This document shows positions 11,451-23,439 of a stretch of 64,000 bases of DNA, piece after piece (the first letter of the stretch is position 1; each line of letters opens with the position of its first letter). The position numbers and the translations under genes are program-made. The notes beneath the pieces were generated by a model. That model saw only the letters and a list, made by a program, of their open reading frames with translations, was not told the DNA's origin and made no database searches. The stretch is from Sipunculus nudus (Eukaryota; Annelida; Sipuncula; Golfingiida; Sipunculidae): positions 73,258,429-73,322,428 of the forward strand of contig CM049312.1 of NCBI GenBank assembly GCA_026874595.1. The letters are read 5' to 3'.

Positions 11451-11815
11451 ACGTGTTACCTTGTCGAGATTGTACTGTGCAGCTTTCTTCTTATCAGTGT
11501 TTTTAACCAGTAAAATAATTTGAAACATAATTATTAAAATGAAAAGGATCATTTCTAAAGTCAGTGATGAGGATTGTATATGTGTGCTTGATTTTGTTGT
11601 AAGTCCCAAAACATTCTTTTCACAAAAGATTATTTGAAAATACCATTGACTATTATTACAAAGGCAAGGTGTGGCCACACAGATTAAATATCGATCTTCA
11701 GGTGGAGACACATTTTAACACCAAAAAAAAAATAGCAGGAAATGTCGGTTTTATTAAGGACAGGTATCTTAACATATATAAGTAACATGTGAAGGAAAGT
11801 ATCATTCACACTCAC

Positions 11816-11908
11816 CACAATATCCAGTCGACCAAATTTATCAATAGTAGCCTGAACTACTGATTTTACTGAAGCGTCGTCAGTCACGTCGCCTGGCATT
11901 ACAAGCAC
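11816..11908 (-). CDS. SDR-family oxidoreductase, second recognised exon
   Basis: On the minus strand a T-rich tract and acceptor (atgataaag) precede 93 bp (31 codons, phase 0) and a donor gtgagt. The peptide begins VLVMPGDVTDDASVK and ends ATIDKFGRLDIV. The GDVTD and FGRLDIV blocks are typical of classical SDR Rossmann folds: the D of GDVTD contacts the adenine ring of NAD(P), and FGRLDIV is the strand before NNAG. It joins in frame with the exons at 13,943-14,092 and 9,170-9,301. The gypsy remnant lies in the next intron upstream. Confidence 0.85.
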
Positions 11909-12389
11909 CTTTATCATAAAAACAAACAAAAAAAATCACCACTGTATGAAGTTAAAAAAAGCAGTTGCTATGAAAACAAAAACACCACTGTAAAAAAAAG
12001 TTTAAAAAAAATATCGTTGTAAGCAATAACAAAGTCATAAACTCTTTGTCTTTATCTGTATCTGGCTCTCTGTCTTTGTCTCAAATGATTACAAATACAT
12101 TAAGATCCGTTAGATCTTTAGCACAACAGCACGTATTGAGTAAATATTAAGACCAGCTATTCATCAACTTACTTGTCTGCAGAATTAATGTGATTTTTGA
12201 CGTATACTATACACATATAATGACTTTAAGGGAAGTGAAAAGGCCATTAGTTGCGAACGTCGCTTGTAAAATCTCTGGTTCATCTGTTGATTTGGTTTTG
12301 TTTTGGTGGACTACTTGGACTACTTGGCTATACACAAAAGAAACGTTTTCGGGCCAATTTTTGGGTGCCAACACGTATAATTACTAGGA

Positions 12390-13400
12390 CGTCTAACCGC
12401 CGCTAAAAGGCCAGCCGATTGCACATACAAGCAGCTCATCGACGTGCTGGTCAGCACAATGCCCCGAGGAAAATAACAATAGACGAGCGGTACAGGTTTC
12501 ACCGCAACCAATTATCCGGGGAGAAAGCATTGCTGACTATGTCGCTAAAACAGACTTGCGTTTAGCATCGCTTTAGCCCCTGCAACCTACCAAAGAGCCA
12601 TGGACAAAATTCTCCAAGGGCTCGCAGTGGTACTTCGCTGCAAGTACAAATCTTAGTTACTGGCAAAACCAATAGAGAACAGTTAAACAACTTGAACAAA
12701 GTGGAATAAAGAAATAACAGTGTGCCTTCCTGAACGTTCAATGACATATCTAGGGCATGTTATCGATACCGGAGGTCGTCATGCCTCAACGGAAAAGATC
12801 ATGGCTATTATAGAAGCCAGGAAACGTCTCCAAATTGAGATCCTTCTTAGGCATGGTGAACTATTATTATGCTAGATTCCAACCAAATGTGTCATCAAAA
12901 CTGAACCCATTGAATAAGCTGCCTAAGAAATTAACCCAGTGAACAAAAACACTGCGAAAAAGCCATTGAAGAAAATTAAAGAGACATTGACTTCTACCAG
13001 TGGCGTCACCTATTAAGATCCAAATTTGCTTACACAGCTAGCGTGTGACGATGCAGCTTACGGAATCGGACCCATTATCTCACACGCCGATGATCAAGGC
13101 GAGGATAAGCCTATCGTATTTGCATCCACAACTCAACGCAAAGTAGAACAGAATTATGCCAAGATAAAAAAGCGCTATGCGTCATATATTGTACCTTTTT
13201 TTTAGAAGCAAGTTTAACCTGACCACGGACCACAATCCCTCTTGTCACGACAATCTTTCCAAAGACCGCCATTCCAACCCAGACAGAGGTACGTCTTCAA
13301 CGTTGGGCACTACTACTCTCAGTCCACAACTATGACATTATTTACAGAAACACGAAGGATCACACAAATGCAGATTTTTTCCCTCGTCTTCCTTAGCAAA
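12390..13400 (+). pseudogene. Ty3/gypsy-type LTR retrotransposon remnant (gag and pol pieces)
   Basis: Several frames contain recognisable pieces in the right order. A gag-like segment (about 12,405-12,550) includes YKQLIDVLVSTMPR and GESIADYVAK. An RT segment (about 12,565-12,620) reads APATYQRAMDKILQG. An RT end near 12,744 has YLGHVID. RNase H (about 13,025-13,165) has LACDDAAYGIGPIISHA and KVEQNYAKI. The connection domain (about 13,275-13,395) has RLQRWALLLSVHNYDIIYR then HTNADFFPRLP. Frameshifts and stops separate them, and most of gag, protease and early RT is deleted. No LTRs were identified. It lies antisense within an SDR intron, so it is a dead insertion. Confidence 0.85.
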
Positions 13401-13549
13401 AGCTCCAGCTATAATGTCTGACAGTGCCCTCCTTTCCAGCTATTGAAAAGCTGCCAGTAACAGCAAAACTTATTCGCAGAGAGACAGCAAGAGACAGTGT
13501 CCAGAATAGCGGGGTGTCAGCCCCAGAAGGGTGTCCGTATTCCGGGGTT

Positions 13550-13550
<1 letters not shown>

Positions 13551-13591
<41 letters not shown>
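13551..13591. repeat. (TA)n microsatellite
   Basis: About 40 bp of TA repeats just right of the gypsy remnant. Confidence 0.95.
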
Positions 13592-13592
<1 letters not shown>

Positions 13593-13942
13593 TCATGAAT
13601 ACGTGCATAAAAATATACATCCTTATAGAAACCAAAAGGACTCTTCAAGAACGGACACTTGAATTAATACGGGAGGAGAACTTTAGCATACATCACCTTA
13701 TTTATCAGATTACTGATGCTCATGAATACATAGCGGATTGTAACGGAATAAAGAAGTTCAGTCCTTTAACAATACCTGCCTTGTGTTGTCTTCAAAGTTC
13801 TCCATCGAAATACATAATAAATATATTGGCTGCAGTAGCAATTCAGCTCTTCATCTACTTTACAAACTATTCTTGGTCTCTAGCTGTTTATTTTGATGAT
13901 TATTCACATAATTATTATGTGCAGTTGTTTATATATACTTAC

Positions 13943-14092
13943 TTCATCGGCCGTCAGTCCCGCCGCCTGACACTTTCTTGACACCTCAAGTTCGTCCTGT
14001 TTTAGAACCGTTATGGTCACCCTGATACCTTGACCGGCAAATTCTACAGCAGTCACAGCCCCTAGACCGGAGCTGGAACCCGAATTAATCAA
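13943..14092 (-). CDS. SDR-family oxidoreductase, cofactor-binding exon
   Basis: On the minus strand an acceptor (acctggatttacag) opens 150 bp (50 codons, phase 0), closed by a donor gtaagt. The peptide begins LINSGSSSGLGAVTAVEFA and ends CQAAGLTADE. It matches the N-terminal nucleotide-binding turn of classical SDRs (usual pattern TGxxxGxG; here SGSSSGLG, with Ser for Thr) and the following beta strand and helix. The order 13.9 kb to 11.8 kb to 9.2 kb, all phase 0, makes one minus-strand gene of which 125 codons are visible. The first exon should lie right of 14,092 but was not recognised. The substituted glycine-turn Thr and NNAG loop leave activity in doubt. Confidence 0.82.
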
Positions 14093-14099
14093 CTGTAAA

Positions 14100-14285
14100 T
14101 CCAGGTTTTAAGAAAAGGAGGGCTCCAACCCAGGAGGACTAATGATTAAACCAGGAAAGGTTCCCAGGTCCGGAAAAGAAGGATCCATCCCGCAAAAATT
14201 GGTCTGAAACCCTGAAGGGGGAGGGGGGGGGGGTCCACCTGGACTCCCAAAACCCTCCAATCTGCTTCTGCTACTTCTGAATAAA
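14100..14285. repeat. hAT-like element fragment 1
   Basis: Shares order and motifs with 14,343-14,535: ctccaacccaggaggactaa, a g-run, tccacctggactcc, ctgcttctg. It appears to be an older or truncated copy. Confidence 0.5.
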
Positions 14286-14342
14286 CATTATAAAGAATTT
14301 CCAAGCTTATATCTAAGCATGATTTTCCTTGTATTTTGTATT

Positions 14343-14535
14343 TCAGGGGCTGATCCAGGATTTAGGAACAAAAGGGGGGGGGGGGGGGTGCAACCAAGAA
14401 GGACTAATGAAAAAAACTAGAAAAAGACACCAGTTCCGGCGCAACATTTTGTCTGAAACCCTTTAAAAAGCTTGAAGCGGATGAAAAAAAAGAGGTCAGG
14501 ACCCCCTGGACCCTCCCCCGGATCCGCTTCTGTAT
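14343..14535. mobile_element. hAT-like non-autonomous element
   Basis: The left end caggggctgatccaggattt and right end cccggatccgcttctg form imperfect terminal inverted repeats of the form CAGGGGCkGATCC. This end pattern is frequent in invertebrate non-autonomous hAT elements. Internal poly-G at about 14,377-14,389 and no coding sequence. An 8-bp target duplication could not be confirmed. Confidence 0.5.
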
Positions 14536-15515
14536 TCGTTTATTGTATTAATTGGAAAATATGTGCGATGAGGAATATTTACCTTTAAATGACCATCGTT
14601 GAGACCAATAACCCTATATTTGCAAACCTGTATTCTCCTGATTTTTAGACGCCCATTGAATATGGACAGACATACTATTATACGTAATGGTATATGAATG
14701 AATGAATAAATGGAGAAAGGAATAAATAATGTATAAATTATTTAAAAAGATAGTGCCGTAGTCCAACAGTTTGCTTCCGGTGCTGTATGTATCATTTGTA
14801 CTACATTTAAATACTGTTGGCTACAGGTAAAGGTAGCAATGTGTACGTATGAAATACGTATACATTATGTATGCGTACGCAGCCAGGAAGCTTTACGTGA
14901 CAACCTGACTCCGTAGGCAATGAAAATTGGGCTCGTAAGCCTACTTGAGTCGTGATACAAGTATTATCGAGGAATGCATCGCAGTGGTCTTCCATTATGT
15001 TGCATTCATATTGTGGTTAACAGCCAATAATCTTAACATTATGCTACGAATGATGAATTAACACAAGGGAATACATGTGAACTCACAACCCAAACTGAAA
15101 CCCCGCCTCTATGATAACAAGTCATTTCTTGCATCGGGTACAAGTTGGCGGCGTCTAGTAACCCGTGCCAGCCACGTCTTTAATCATGTGTTCAGAAATT
15201 AAAAGAAAAACATGCGGAGGGTTTACCAATGGTTTAAACAGAATTTTTCTCGTTAATGTTTGGTGTTGTTAGAAGGTACACTAAAAATGCTAACGATTAG
15301 TCTAGTTATGTCAATTGACAGTGTACCTGTAGGCAAGGAGGCGTTGTCAAAAATGACGAAAATAAATGCATCTTCATGGGGCCGTTCAGTGAGTTCCTAA
15401 GCCCTAGATGTAAAGGCACTCTGACAGCCAGTAATCTGGTCGCAATGTCAGAGGGCCGATATAGCGCTACTAGGAATCGCACTAATTATATTTTCTTACT
15501 GTTAATCCATCGTAT
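14536..15515. other. Non-coding, no gene recognised
   Basis: AT-rich sequence. The missing first exon of the SDR gene could be here or further right, but no start codon plus donor with SDR-like residues was found. Confidence 0.35.
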
Positions 15516-17221
15516 ACATAAAATAATAATACTTATTATTATTATTATTTATTTTGTAAAGCGTAAAATCCATGATGAAACATGCTCTAAAACGCTGTTA
15601 CATAACTAGAATACAATCAGCAAGCATGAAACATACTATTGTAAGAATATGAAATTAAAGTCCAATTGACTATTATATTACATTCAGAAGCTTACAGTAT
15701 TAAATAAGCCATATAAAAGTCAATTGTTCAATTATCTGTTAAAACTTCTAAAATTCCACTAAAAAGTTCAAACATTTCACTATCAATATTATAAAATATC
15801 GTACAAAATGACTAGGCATAAAAATATTCCATGAACAAATATGTTTTAATTTACTTTTAAATTCTGAGAGACTGGTGGCTCCTCTTAGAGTATCCGGTAG
15901 GTCATTCCACAGTTTCGGGCCTACAACACTGAATGCCCGATTTTGTACACAGGAGGATTTGGTAAAAGGCACGACCAGTAAGTTTTTAGCTGCTGACCGA
16001 AGGCTTCTTAATGGAGTATAACTGTGAATAAGCTCTTGCAGGATAAGAGGAGCTAAATTATTTATTGCCTTATACAGAAGAATTAACATTTTGAATTTTA
16101 ACCTTTGCACAACGGGCAGCCAGTGCAGAGAATACAAAACTGGTGTAATATGATCTGATTTTGAAGCACCCATAATAATCGTCGCCGCAGCATTCTGTAT
16201 ACTTTGCAGTCGATTTGTTAATGATGAGAGAGTTCCACACACGAGTGCATTGCAATAATCTAATTAAGAAGTAAAAAAAAGAATGAACTATTTGCTCAAA
16301 AGAATCTCTGTTCACATACTTTCTTATTTTACTGATATTACGAATATGTATATATGAAGCCTTGCAGACTGCCATTACATTTGCTTCCATAGATGCCTGT
16401 GAATCAAGAATAACACTAATATTTCTTACTTTCGATGATGGAGTAATATGATGAGAGCCAATGTAAAGTGTGGGTAAATCAATTTATCTTAAATGTTTAT
16501 GTGCAATTGATATGGCCTCTGTTTTTCATTATTCATTGTCAATTGATGCTGGCTCATCCACTTTTGTACAGATGAAACACACAATTCCATCTGGTGAATG
16601 GTACTGTCAAGTTCACCAGGTTTGAATGCTACATATAACTGTGTATCATCTGCATAAAAATGAAAATTGATCGAATTTTGACGAAGAAAGGGACAAAGGG
16701 ATGATGTATCATCTGCATAAAAATGATAGTTGATCGAATTTTGACGAAGAAAGGGACAAAGGGATGATGTGTATATTGTAAATATAATAGGTCCAAGGAC
16801 TTAACCTTGTGGTATCCCACAATTTAATTGTTTTGCTCTAGAGTTATTGCCCTTTATCTTCACAATTTGGGAACGATTTCTCAGATATGAAGAAATCCAT
16901 TTCAAAACAGTGTCTGTAAATCCAAGTTGCTGCAGTGTTCTTATCATACCATCAATTGTATCAAAAGCTGCAGAGAGATCTAACAGGATTAACAAAACTG
17001 CCTTATTTTGACCAAGGGGGCAGAGTATATCATTCCGAGTACGTACTAAGTCTGTCTCTGTACTGTGCCCTTTCCTGTATGCAGATTGATATGGTTCTAA
17101 CAAGTCATTATTTTCCAAATAACTGCAAACTGTAAAGCCACCACTTTTTTTAGAACCTTTGATACAAATGGCAAATTTGACACGGGTCGATAGTTATTCA
17201 AAATTTCTGGATCTAAAGTAC
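15516..17221 (-). mobile_element. CR1-type LINE, 5'-truncated, decayed
   Basis: Read on the minus strand, the element enters at about 17,221 within RT (LDPEILNNYRPVSNLPFVSK) and continues in the frame 17,118-16,801 with YQSAYRKGHSTETDL, LLDLSAAFDTID and GIPQG. It then has the HFYADD box (duplicated), and C-terminal CR1-like blocks in the frame 16,242-15,748: LHWLPVVQRLKFKMLILLYK, PLRSLRSAAKNLL, LWNDLPDTLR. The 3' end near 15,520-15,580 reads ttttacgctttacaaaataa plus ATT/ATA repeats, the usual type of 3' end for this clade. Frameshifts and 5' truncation show it is inactive. Confidence 0.9.
16643..16768. repeat. 63-bp in-frame tandem duplication over the RT active-site box
   Basis: The block starting gtatcatctgcataaaaatg at 16,643 repeats at 16,706. 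The period is 63 bp, i.e. 21 codons. The reverse complement of its start encodes HFYADD, so this decayed CR1-type LINE has its YADD catalytic box twice. The copies differ at only a few bases, so the duplication is younger than much of the element's decay. Confidence 0.9.
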
Positions 17222-17502
17222 ATGTTTACATGTACGTATGCGTATATTTGTATACATATGTAACACGTTTCGATCGCTCTAGGTTGCGTTTGAAAACACA
17301 CACGCATGGTTAGGGGCAGGAAAATTCCAAAGTCTGACGTCAGCGATAGGGTATTCCTGTGGTATATTTCTTCTCTTCTACTTCAGCTCTATACTCTAGG
17401 TTCGATTTTGCTGCACACGTACTGCATATGCATACGTATTAATGGAATCATCGGCGGCCGCATTCTAGGGGAATTACTGCAAAAGCATTCGTACCGCATA
17501 CG

Positions 17503-17504
<2 letters not shown>

Positions 17505-17595
<91 letters not shown>
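17505..17595. repeat. (TA)n microsatellite
   Basis: About 91 bp of uninterrupted TA, the longest in the window. Confidence 0.95.
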
Positions 17596-17597
<2 letters not shown>

Positions 17598-19136
17598 GAA
17601 ATGCTAGCTTAAACTTCATTTCAAGAATGGAGGGACAATCTTCACCGGACTTAAAAGGTTATATCATAAATCTGTTCAAATCAGAGATTTAAACGACAAC
17701 TTGCCTGTGATTAAAGCGACTTTCTTCTCAGCTGCCATGTTCACGAGTGTTAAGAATCAGACTGTTCCATGAAACAAACAGTGACCATTCGTTAATAACA
17801 GGTAAGTATTCGCAAGTATACTGTTTTAACGCTTATGTACATTAGCTATCACACACAGGAGGGCAATCATGTTATTTTACCCATGGGCTTTATCAAATGT
17901 AGATAAAAAGATTGATGAGTAATGACCCATAAACATACCCTTTATCTCTTTTTCTGGAATGCCCGTTCTGATGTTATGCGTGACTATGCATATTATTCTC
18001 TACTTTACTCATTGAATGTAATTTTCGTGATAATTCACTGTGATTAGATACCTGTGTAATAATTGTCAATACAGTCACATTTATTCCTAAATTTCTTCTC
18101 GTTTTTAAACTAGTCTGTATTTGGAGTTACTTTTTTATCAGCTTTAGTAATGTTTTGCCCTATATCTTATGATCAGAATTTACATGAAGAAATATAAACT
18201 TATTTGAGGACTTAAATGTGCAGCCGGATTCTGGATAACAAAATACCTCGTATCATGTTATTTGTTATAATTTAAACAGTATGGGATTAAAAAAAATATT
18301 ATAATAATTGCGTCATACCTGTTTTTGAATATATTTCGAGAATTGATAAGCCCATGAATAGAAAATGTGTCCTGTGTACACGTACTTGCAATTTTGTGTG
18401 GATTAATGTATATGCATGATGGTCGTTTGTCTGTTTAGAGATGGAACGTGATTTTTTCACTACTGAGCTTAAAGAGATGCCGAATATAATGTGTATTCAC
18501 ATACTTCTTAAGAAGCAGATATTGAAATGTCATTTCCATTATCATTGCCTAATGTGAACAAAATTGTGATCGTGCATACATGAAGGTCTTTTCCTTAAAA
18601 AAAGTCTTTTTCCTTGAGCAAATGTGCAAACCAGTAATTCCTGAAACCTACCTAATAGTCCCAGGTACATATTAGTAGATATGCATGTCATTAAAGTCAT
18701 AGTAAGATATATAATCCACAATATCCTATTTCCTTATCTTATATCTTAAATTATCGAGCAAAATGAACATTACTATAGTGTGCCATGCATGCTTTCGAAT
18801 ACAAATCAATACTTGATATATACTTGAATGGCAGGTTTTGTTTAGAGGTACTTACGATTTTGCACGTATGTATAGTCATTGTGGGCGATTTGTCACAATT
18901 TCAGCCTAATGTTAATAAATCAAACGTGATGTTTTCACAACTGCGCTTTAAGCTTTCCTTATAAATATTATGTATTTTCTAGCTTTTATCAGAGAGATTT
19001 ATATGCGATTCCTTTAATATTTCTAGGTGCAACGATTAATTTAAGTGATTAGTTCTTAAGTATTTTTTTTACCAGATGATCTATATCTGACCTCATTGTT
19101 ATTATTAATTATGATTTTATGAGGAGCATGATACAA
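17596..19136. other. Non-coding, no gene recognised
   Basis: AT-rich single-copy-looking DNA without a notable frame or repeat. Confidence 0.4.
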
Positions 19137-19550
19137 ATGTCTCAAATTAGCGGGCTTATGTGGTCTAGGGGTAAAGCCGGGAGGTCGCAAATTCAAATCT
19201 CAGCCGAGGAGAGGTTTTTACTTTCGGCCCTAACCCAGGGGGAGCGCTCTACAGGCTAAATTAGAAATTTGTGCCCAACAGCCGTGTATCAATCAGAAAC
19301 GAGTGTATGTGTGAAGGTTCCCCGGTATTATAACCCAGAAATGAGGATGGTTACAAATCTAGGACCTGCAGGTGCGGTAGACACGGGGCCTGAATGACAC
19401 CAGGATCCAGAAAGGAGTCCTACCGCCGTGTCAGATGGTCTTACACCAAAGATGCAGGCAGATGTTCATACTTTGGTTACGAATTAGACAAGTCAGCATT
19501 AAACATGGAGGCGGTTACCTAAAAATATAAAAAAAATGATGTCTCAAATT
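19137..19550 (+). mobile_element. tRNA-derived SINE, full length, with 12-bp target-site duplication
   Basis: The element (19,149-19,538) is flanked by direct repeats atgtctcaaatt at 19,137-19,148 and 19,539-19,550. The head has a tRNA-like A box (tggtctaggggtaaag) and B box (aaattcaaatctcag). The body has ggagcgctctacaggcta, cagaaacgagtgtatg and gacaccaggatcc. The tail has ggaggcggttacct and then (A/T)-rich repeats. It matches the copy at 1,735 in order and spacing. The head has lost about a dozen bases between the boxes. The perfect duplication suggests a fairly recent insertion. Confidence 0.9.
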
Positions 19551-19584
19551 TATTAGCAACTCCGCCGTCAACATTGATATATGC

Positions 19585-19954
19585 AACAGTCGTCCCAGAC
19601 ATCCCTTCGTGTAACCGCTGTTGTGTATATTATGTTTATCTGGGTCGTATCACCAAGATGCTCAGAGAGCACAGAATTGTAATCAGACCACTGAAAGCGT
19701 GGCACTGCATGTGCGGCCAAAAACATGCGACACCCGCCCTCGTTTGTCTGATAATACCCGTTTGACATATAGCCAAAAATCAGACCAATGAGAGCTTGTG
19801 TCCAGGTGTAATCAAACCAACGAGATCGGATGCCGCATGTTTAACATTTTGGACTGAATGCACAATGCTATACCAAGCAATGCAATGCGCGCCCTAGTGT
19901 TCCAGCCCAGAGAACCATGCCATGCAAAGCAAAGGATGTCTGGGACGACTGCAG
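19585..19954. mobile_element. MITE-like element with about 22-bp inverted ends
   Basis: The left end aacagtcgtcccagacatcc (19,585 on) is the near-perfect reverse complement of the right end ggatgtctgggacgactgc (19,934-19,952). No coding capacity. Frames inside on both strands are incidental. A related partial copy is at 8,040-8,203. Confidence 0.6.
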
Positions 19955-20239
19955 TTTATTACCGCTGAGGGCGAAGGGTATGTCTGAAGCTTCAGTGATG
20001 AACCCGCCTTACCGGAGGCCAGAAAATTGATGGCCAGGACGACGTCCTTGATGGACCCAGAAATATTTTGGTCAAAAATACAAAGAAACTTATCCATTAT
20101 ACAGTTGTTGCTAATACAGCTAATCAGGAATATAAACACACATTAACATATGTAAATTCCAAGATGGCGGCCATGCATTAGATTCAAAATGGTGACAAAA
20201 TAATGTATCATTTAAACAGTGTTGTAATAGAAAACATTA

Positions 20240-22640
20240 AAATGGCTAACCCTTCGGGCATGAAATACTCCAATAAGTTTTAGCCACGTTTAATATACGT
20301 ATATCCGGGATACGGGTTACCTGATCCCTTCGGGCATGAAATACTAAAGGAAGTGTTTGTACAATTAATATGTGGAATATCCGGGACACGGGTGACCCTA
20401 CTCCTCCGAGCATTAAATACACCAGTAAGTGTTTACTCCCCTGTTTGTCACTATGAACAGATGGTATATCCGGGATACGGGTTACCCTAACCCTTCCTCC
20501 ATGAAATACTCCAGTAGGTGTATGTCACTATTAATATATGCTATATCGGGGATACGGGTTAACCTAACCCTTCGGACATGGAATACACCAGTAGGTGTAT
20601 GTCACCATTAATATATGCTATATCCGGGATACGGGATAGCCTAACCCTTCGGTCATGAAATACTCATGTAAGTGTTTGTCACTATTAATATATGTTATAT
20701 CCTGGATACGGGTGACCCTAAGCCTTCGGACAAGAGATACTCCAGTAAATCTTTGTCACAATTAATATATGGAATATCCGGGATACGGGTTACCCTACTC
20801 CTCCGAGCATTAAATATACCAGTACGTGTTTACTCAAGTGTTTGTCATTATGAATAGATTGTATATCCGGGAAACGGGTTACCCTAGCCCTTTCTGCATG
20901 AAAAAACTCCAGTAGTTATTGCCCACTATAATAATATAAGCTATATCCGGGACATGGGCTACCCTAACCCTGAAGGCATGAATACACGAGTAAGAGTTTG
21001 TCACTATTAATATCAGGTATATCCTGGATACGGGTGACACTAAGCCTTCGGACATGAAATACACCAGTATGTGGTTATTACTATTAATGTAACCTATATC
21101 CGGAATACGGGTTACCCGATCCCTTCGGACATGAAATACACCAGTAGGTGTTTGTCACATTTAATACGTGGAATATCCAGGATACGGGTGACCCTACTCC
21201 TCCGAGCATTAAATACACCAGTAAGGGTTTACTCAGTGTTGGTCACTTTAAATATATGGTATATCCTGAATTCGGGTGACACTAAGCCTTCGGACATGAA
21301 ATACTCCAGTAAGTGTTTGTCACTATTAATAGATGGTATATCCTGGATACGGTTGACACTAATCCTTCGGACATGAAATACTCCGGAAGGTGTTTGTCTC
21401 TATTAATGTATCCTATATCCGGGATACGAGATACCCTAACACTTCGGGCATGAAATACTCCAATAAGTGTTTGTCACATTTAATATACGTATATCCGAAA
21501 TACAGGTTACCCGATCTGTTCGGCCAAGAAATACTATAGGAAGTGTTTGTCATTATTAATATATGGAATAACCGGGATACGGTTGACCCTGCTCCACCGA
21601 GCATTAAATACACCAGTAAGTGTTTACTCCAGTTTTTTGTCACTTTGAATATATGGTATATCCGGGATACGGGTTAACCTAACTCTTTCTGCATTAAATA
21701 CTCAAGTAGATATTTGTCACTATAAATATATATGCTATATCCGGGACACGGGTTACCCTCACCCTTCAGGCATGAATACACGATAAGTGTTTGTCACTAT
21801 TAATATATAATATATCCGAGATACGGGTAACCTTAACCCTTCCCGCATGAAGTACCCCTATAAGTGTTTGTCTCATTTGATATTTGCTATTCCGGGATAG
21901 GTGTTACCCTAACCATTCGGGCATGAAATACTCCAGTAAGTGTTTGTCACGATTAATATATATTATATACCGGATACGGGTTTCACTAGGCCTTCAGACA
22001 TGAAATAACCCAGTAAGTGTTTGTCACTATTAATGTATCCTATATCCGTGATACGGGTTACCCTAACCCTTCGGGCATGAAATACCCCAATAAGTGTTTG
22101 TCACATTAAATATATGCTATATCCGGGATACGGGTAACCCTAATCCTTCTCGCCTGAAATTCCCCAATAAGTGTTTGTCACATTTGATATTTGCTAATCC
22201 GGGATACGTGTTCCCCTTACCATTCGGGCATGAAATACTCCAGTAAGTGTTTGTCACTATTAATATATGGTATTTCCTGGATACGGGTGACACTAAGCCT
22301 TCGGACATGAAATACTCTAGTAAGTGTTAGTCACTATTTATGTATCCTATATCCGGGATACGGGTTACCCTTACCCTTCGGGCATGAAATACTCTAATAC
22401 GTGTTTGTCACTATTATTATATGGTAAATCGGGATTCGGGTTACCCTAACCCTGCGGGCATGAAATACACCAGTAGGTGTCTGTCACTATTAATAAATGC
22501 TATATCCTGGAGACGGGTTCCCTAACCCTTCGGGCATGACATACTCCAGAAGGTTTTTTGTCAGTATTAATATGTGCTATATCATGGATACGGGTAAGCC
22601 TAACCCTTCGAGCATGATATACACCAGTAAGTGTTTACTT
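20240..22640. repeat. About 77-bp satellite array, about 31 copies
   Basis: The unit reads atatccgggatacgggttac, then cctaacccttcgggcatgaa, then atactccagtaagtgtttgt, then cactattaatatatgct. Copies diverge by roughly 10-20% with small indels. Sub-variants (accctactcctccgagcatt; tgacactaagccttcggaca) recur in a rough alternation, which implies block duplication. Each unit contains ttaccctaaccctt, a telomere-like one-and-a-half repeat, probably by coincidence. Frames of 60-100 codons here are products of the repeat. Confidence 0.95.
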
Positions 22641-23439
22641 CAGTGTATATCAGTATTGAATTGATTTTTAAATCGGGAAAACAGAGAGCCCATTATGTAA
22701 CTGTACTGCAGCTGTAGAAAGCACGCAACACGTGCTATTTATTACAATGTTCAAGGTAAAACCGATGTCGATCCGACATGTCCACGTTCATTAAAACAAC
22801 ATTTGACGAAGAAAAATACGATGTAAATTTCTGTATCAGACTTGATCCTACAACTTAAACTGAAAACGAAAAGTGAAAAGAATTCATATGACATGGGAGA
22901 AAAGCTTCTAAGAGATAAGATACGCATAGCCTTAACACGGTTTATTACACAAACTGAACTTTTTAATGATGCAATGTATATATACCACAGTGCCTCACTT
23001 CTTATTTCTTGAACCCGCTTCTAGTGCAGAATATAGTTATCGGTTATCCTTTATGTATTGTTGTTACGTCTGTTTATGTTTAGTCATTCTGTAAGATTAT
23101 TTGTCGCCTATATTATGTTGTATATATTTTATCACGTGCTTATATGTCACCTTATGCTTAAATGTATATATGTTGTGATCGTCATTGTTAACATGTTATA
23201 CATGTTTACAGGAGAGCATGTCTATTAGCCAATGGCTACTTTGTAATCCTGTTAATATAAATATGTTCAAACCACGAAGATTTTGTAAGAGTAGGGCGAC
23301 AAAGGTTTGGAACAAGTGTTTTTCAAAATTAAATGTTAATATATCATTAGTGATAATTTAAATATAAATATTCAATGAACTGAAGCATAAGTTACAACAA
23401 AATTATGTCTATGAGTAGTCAATAACAAGCACTTGTTAT
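22641..23439. other. Non-coding, no gene recognised
   Basis: AT-rich spacer between two satellite arrays. Confidence 0.4.

Noticed and set aside
11684-11929. 81-codon frame taken as one SDR exon
   Set aside because: Only residues between the splice sites at 11,908 and 11,816 are SDR-like. The N-terminal MFVFMIK and everything after LDIV are intronic translation.
20429-22308. Several 60-100 codon frames with similar peptides on both strands
   Set aside because: They come from the 77-bp satellite, whose period is not a multiple of three and whose copies carry stops and indels.
20240-22640. Telomere-like motif ttaccctaaccctt in each satellite unit
   Set aside because: Only about one and a half telomeric repeats per 77-bp unit and no pure telomeric run. 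Probably coincidence and not an interstitial telomere.
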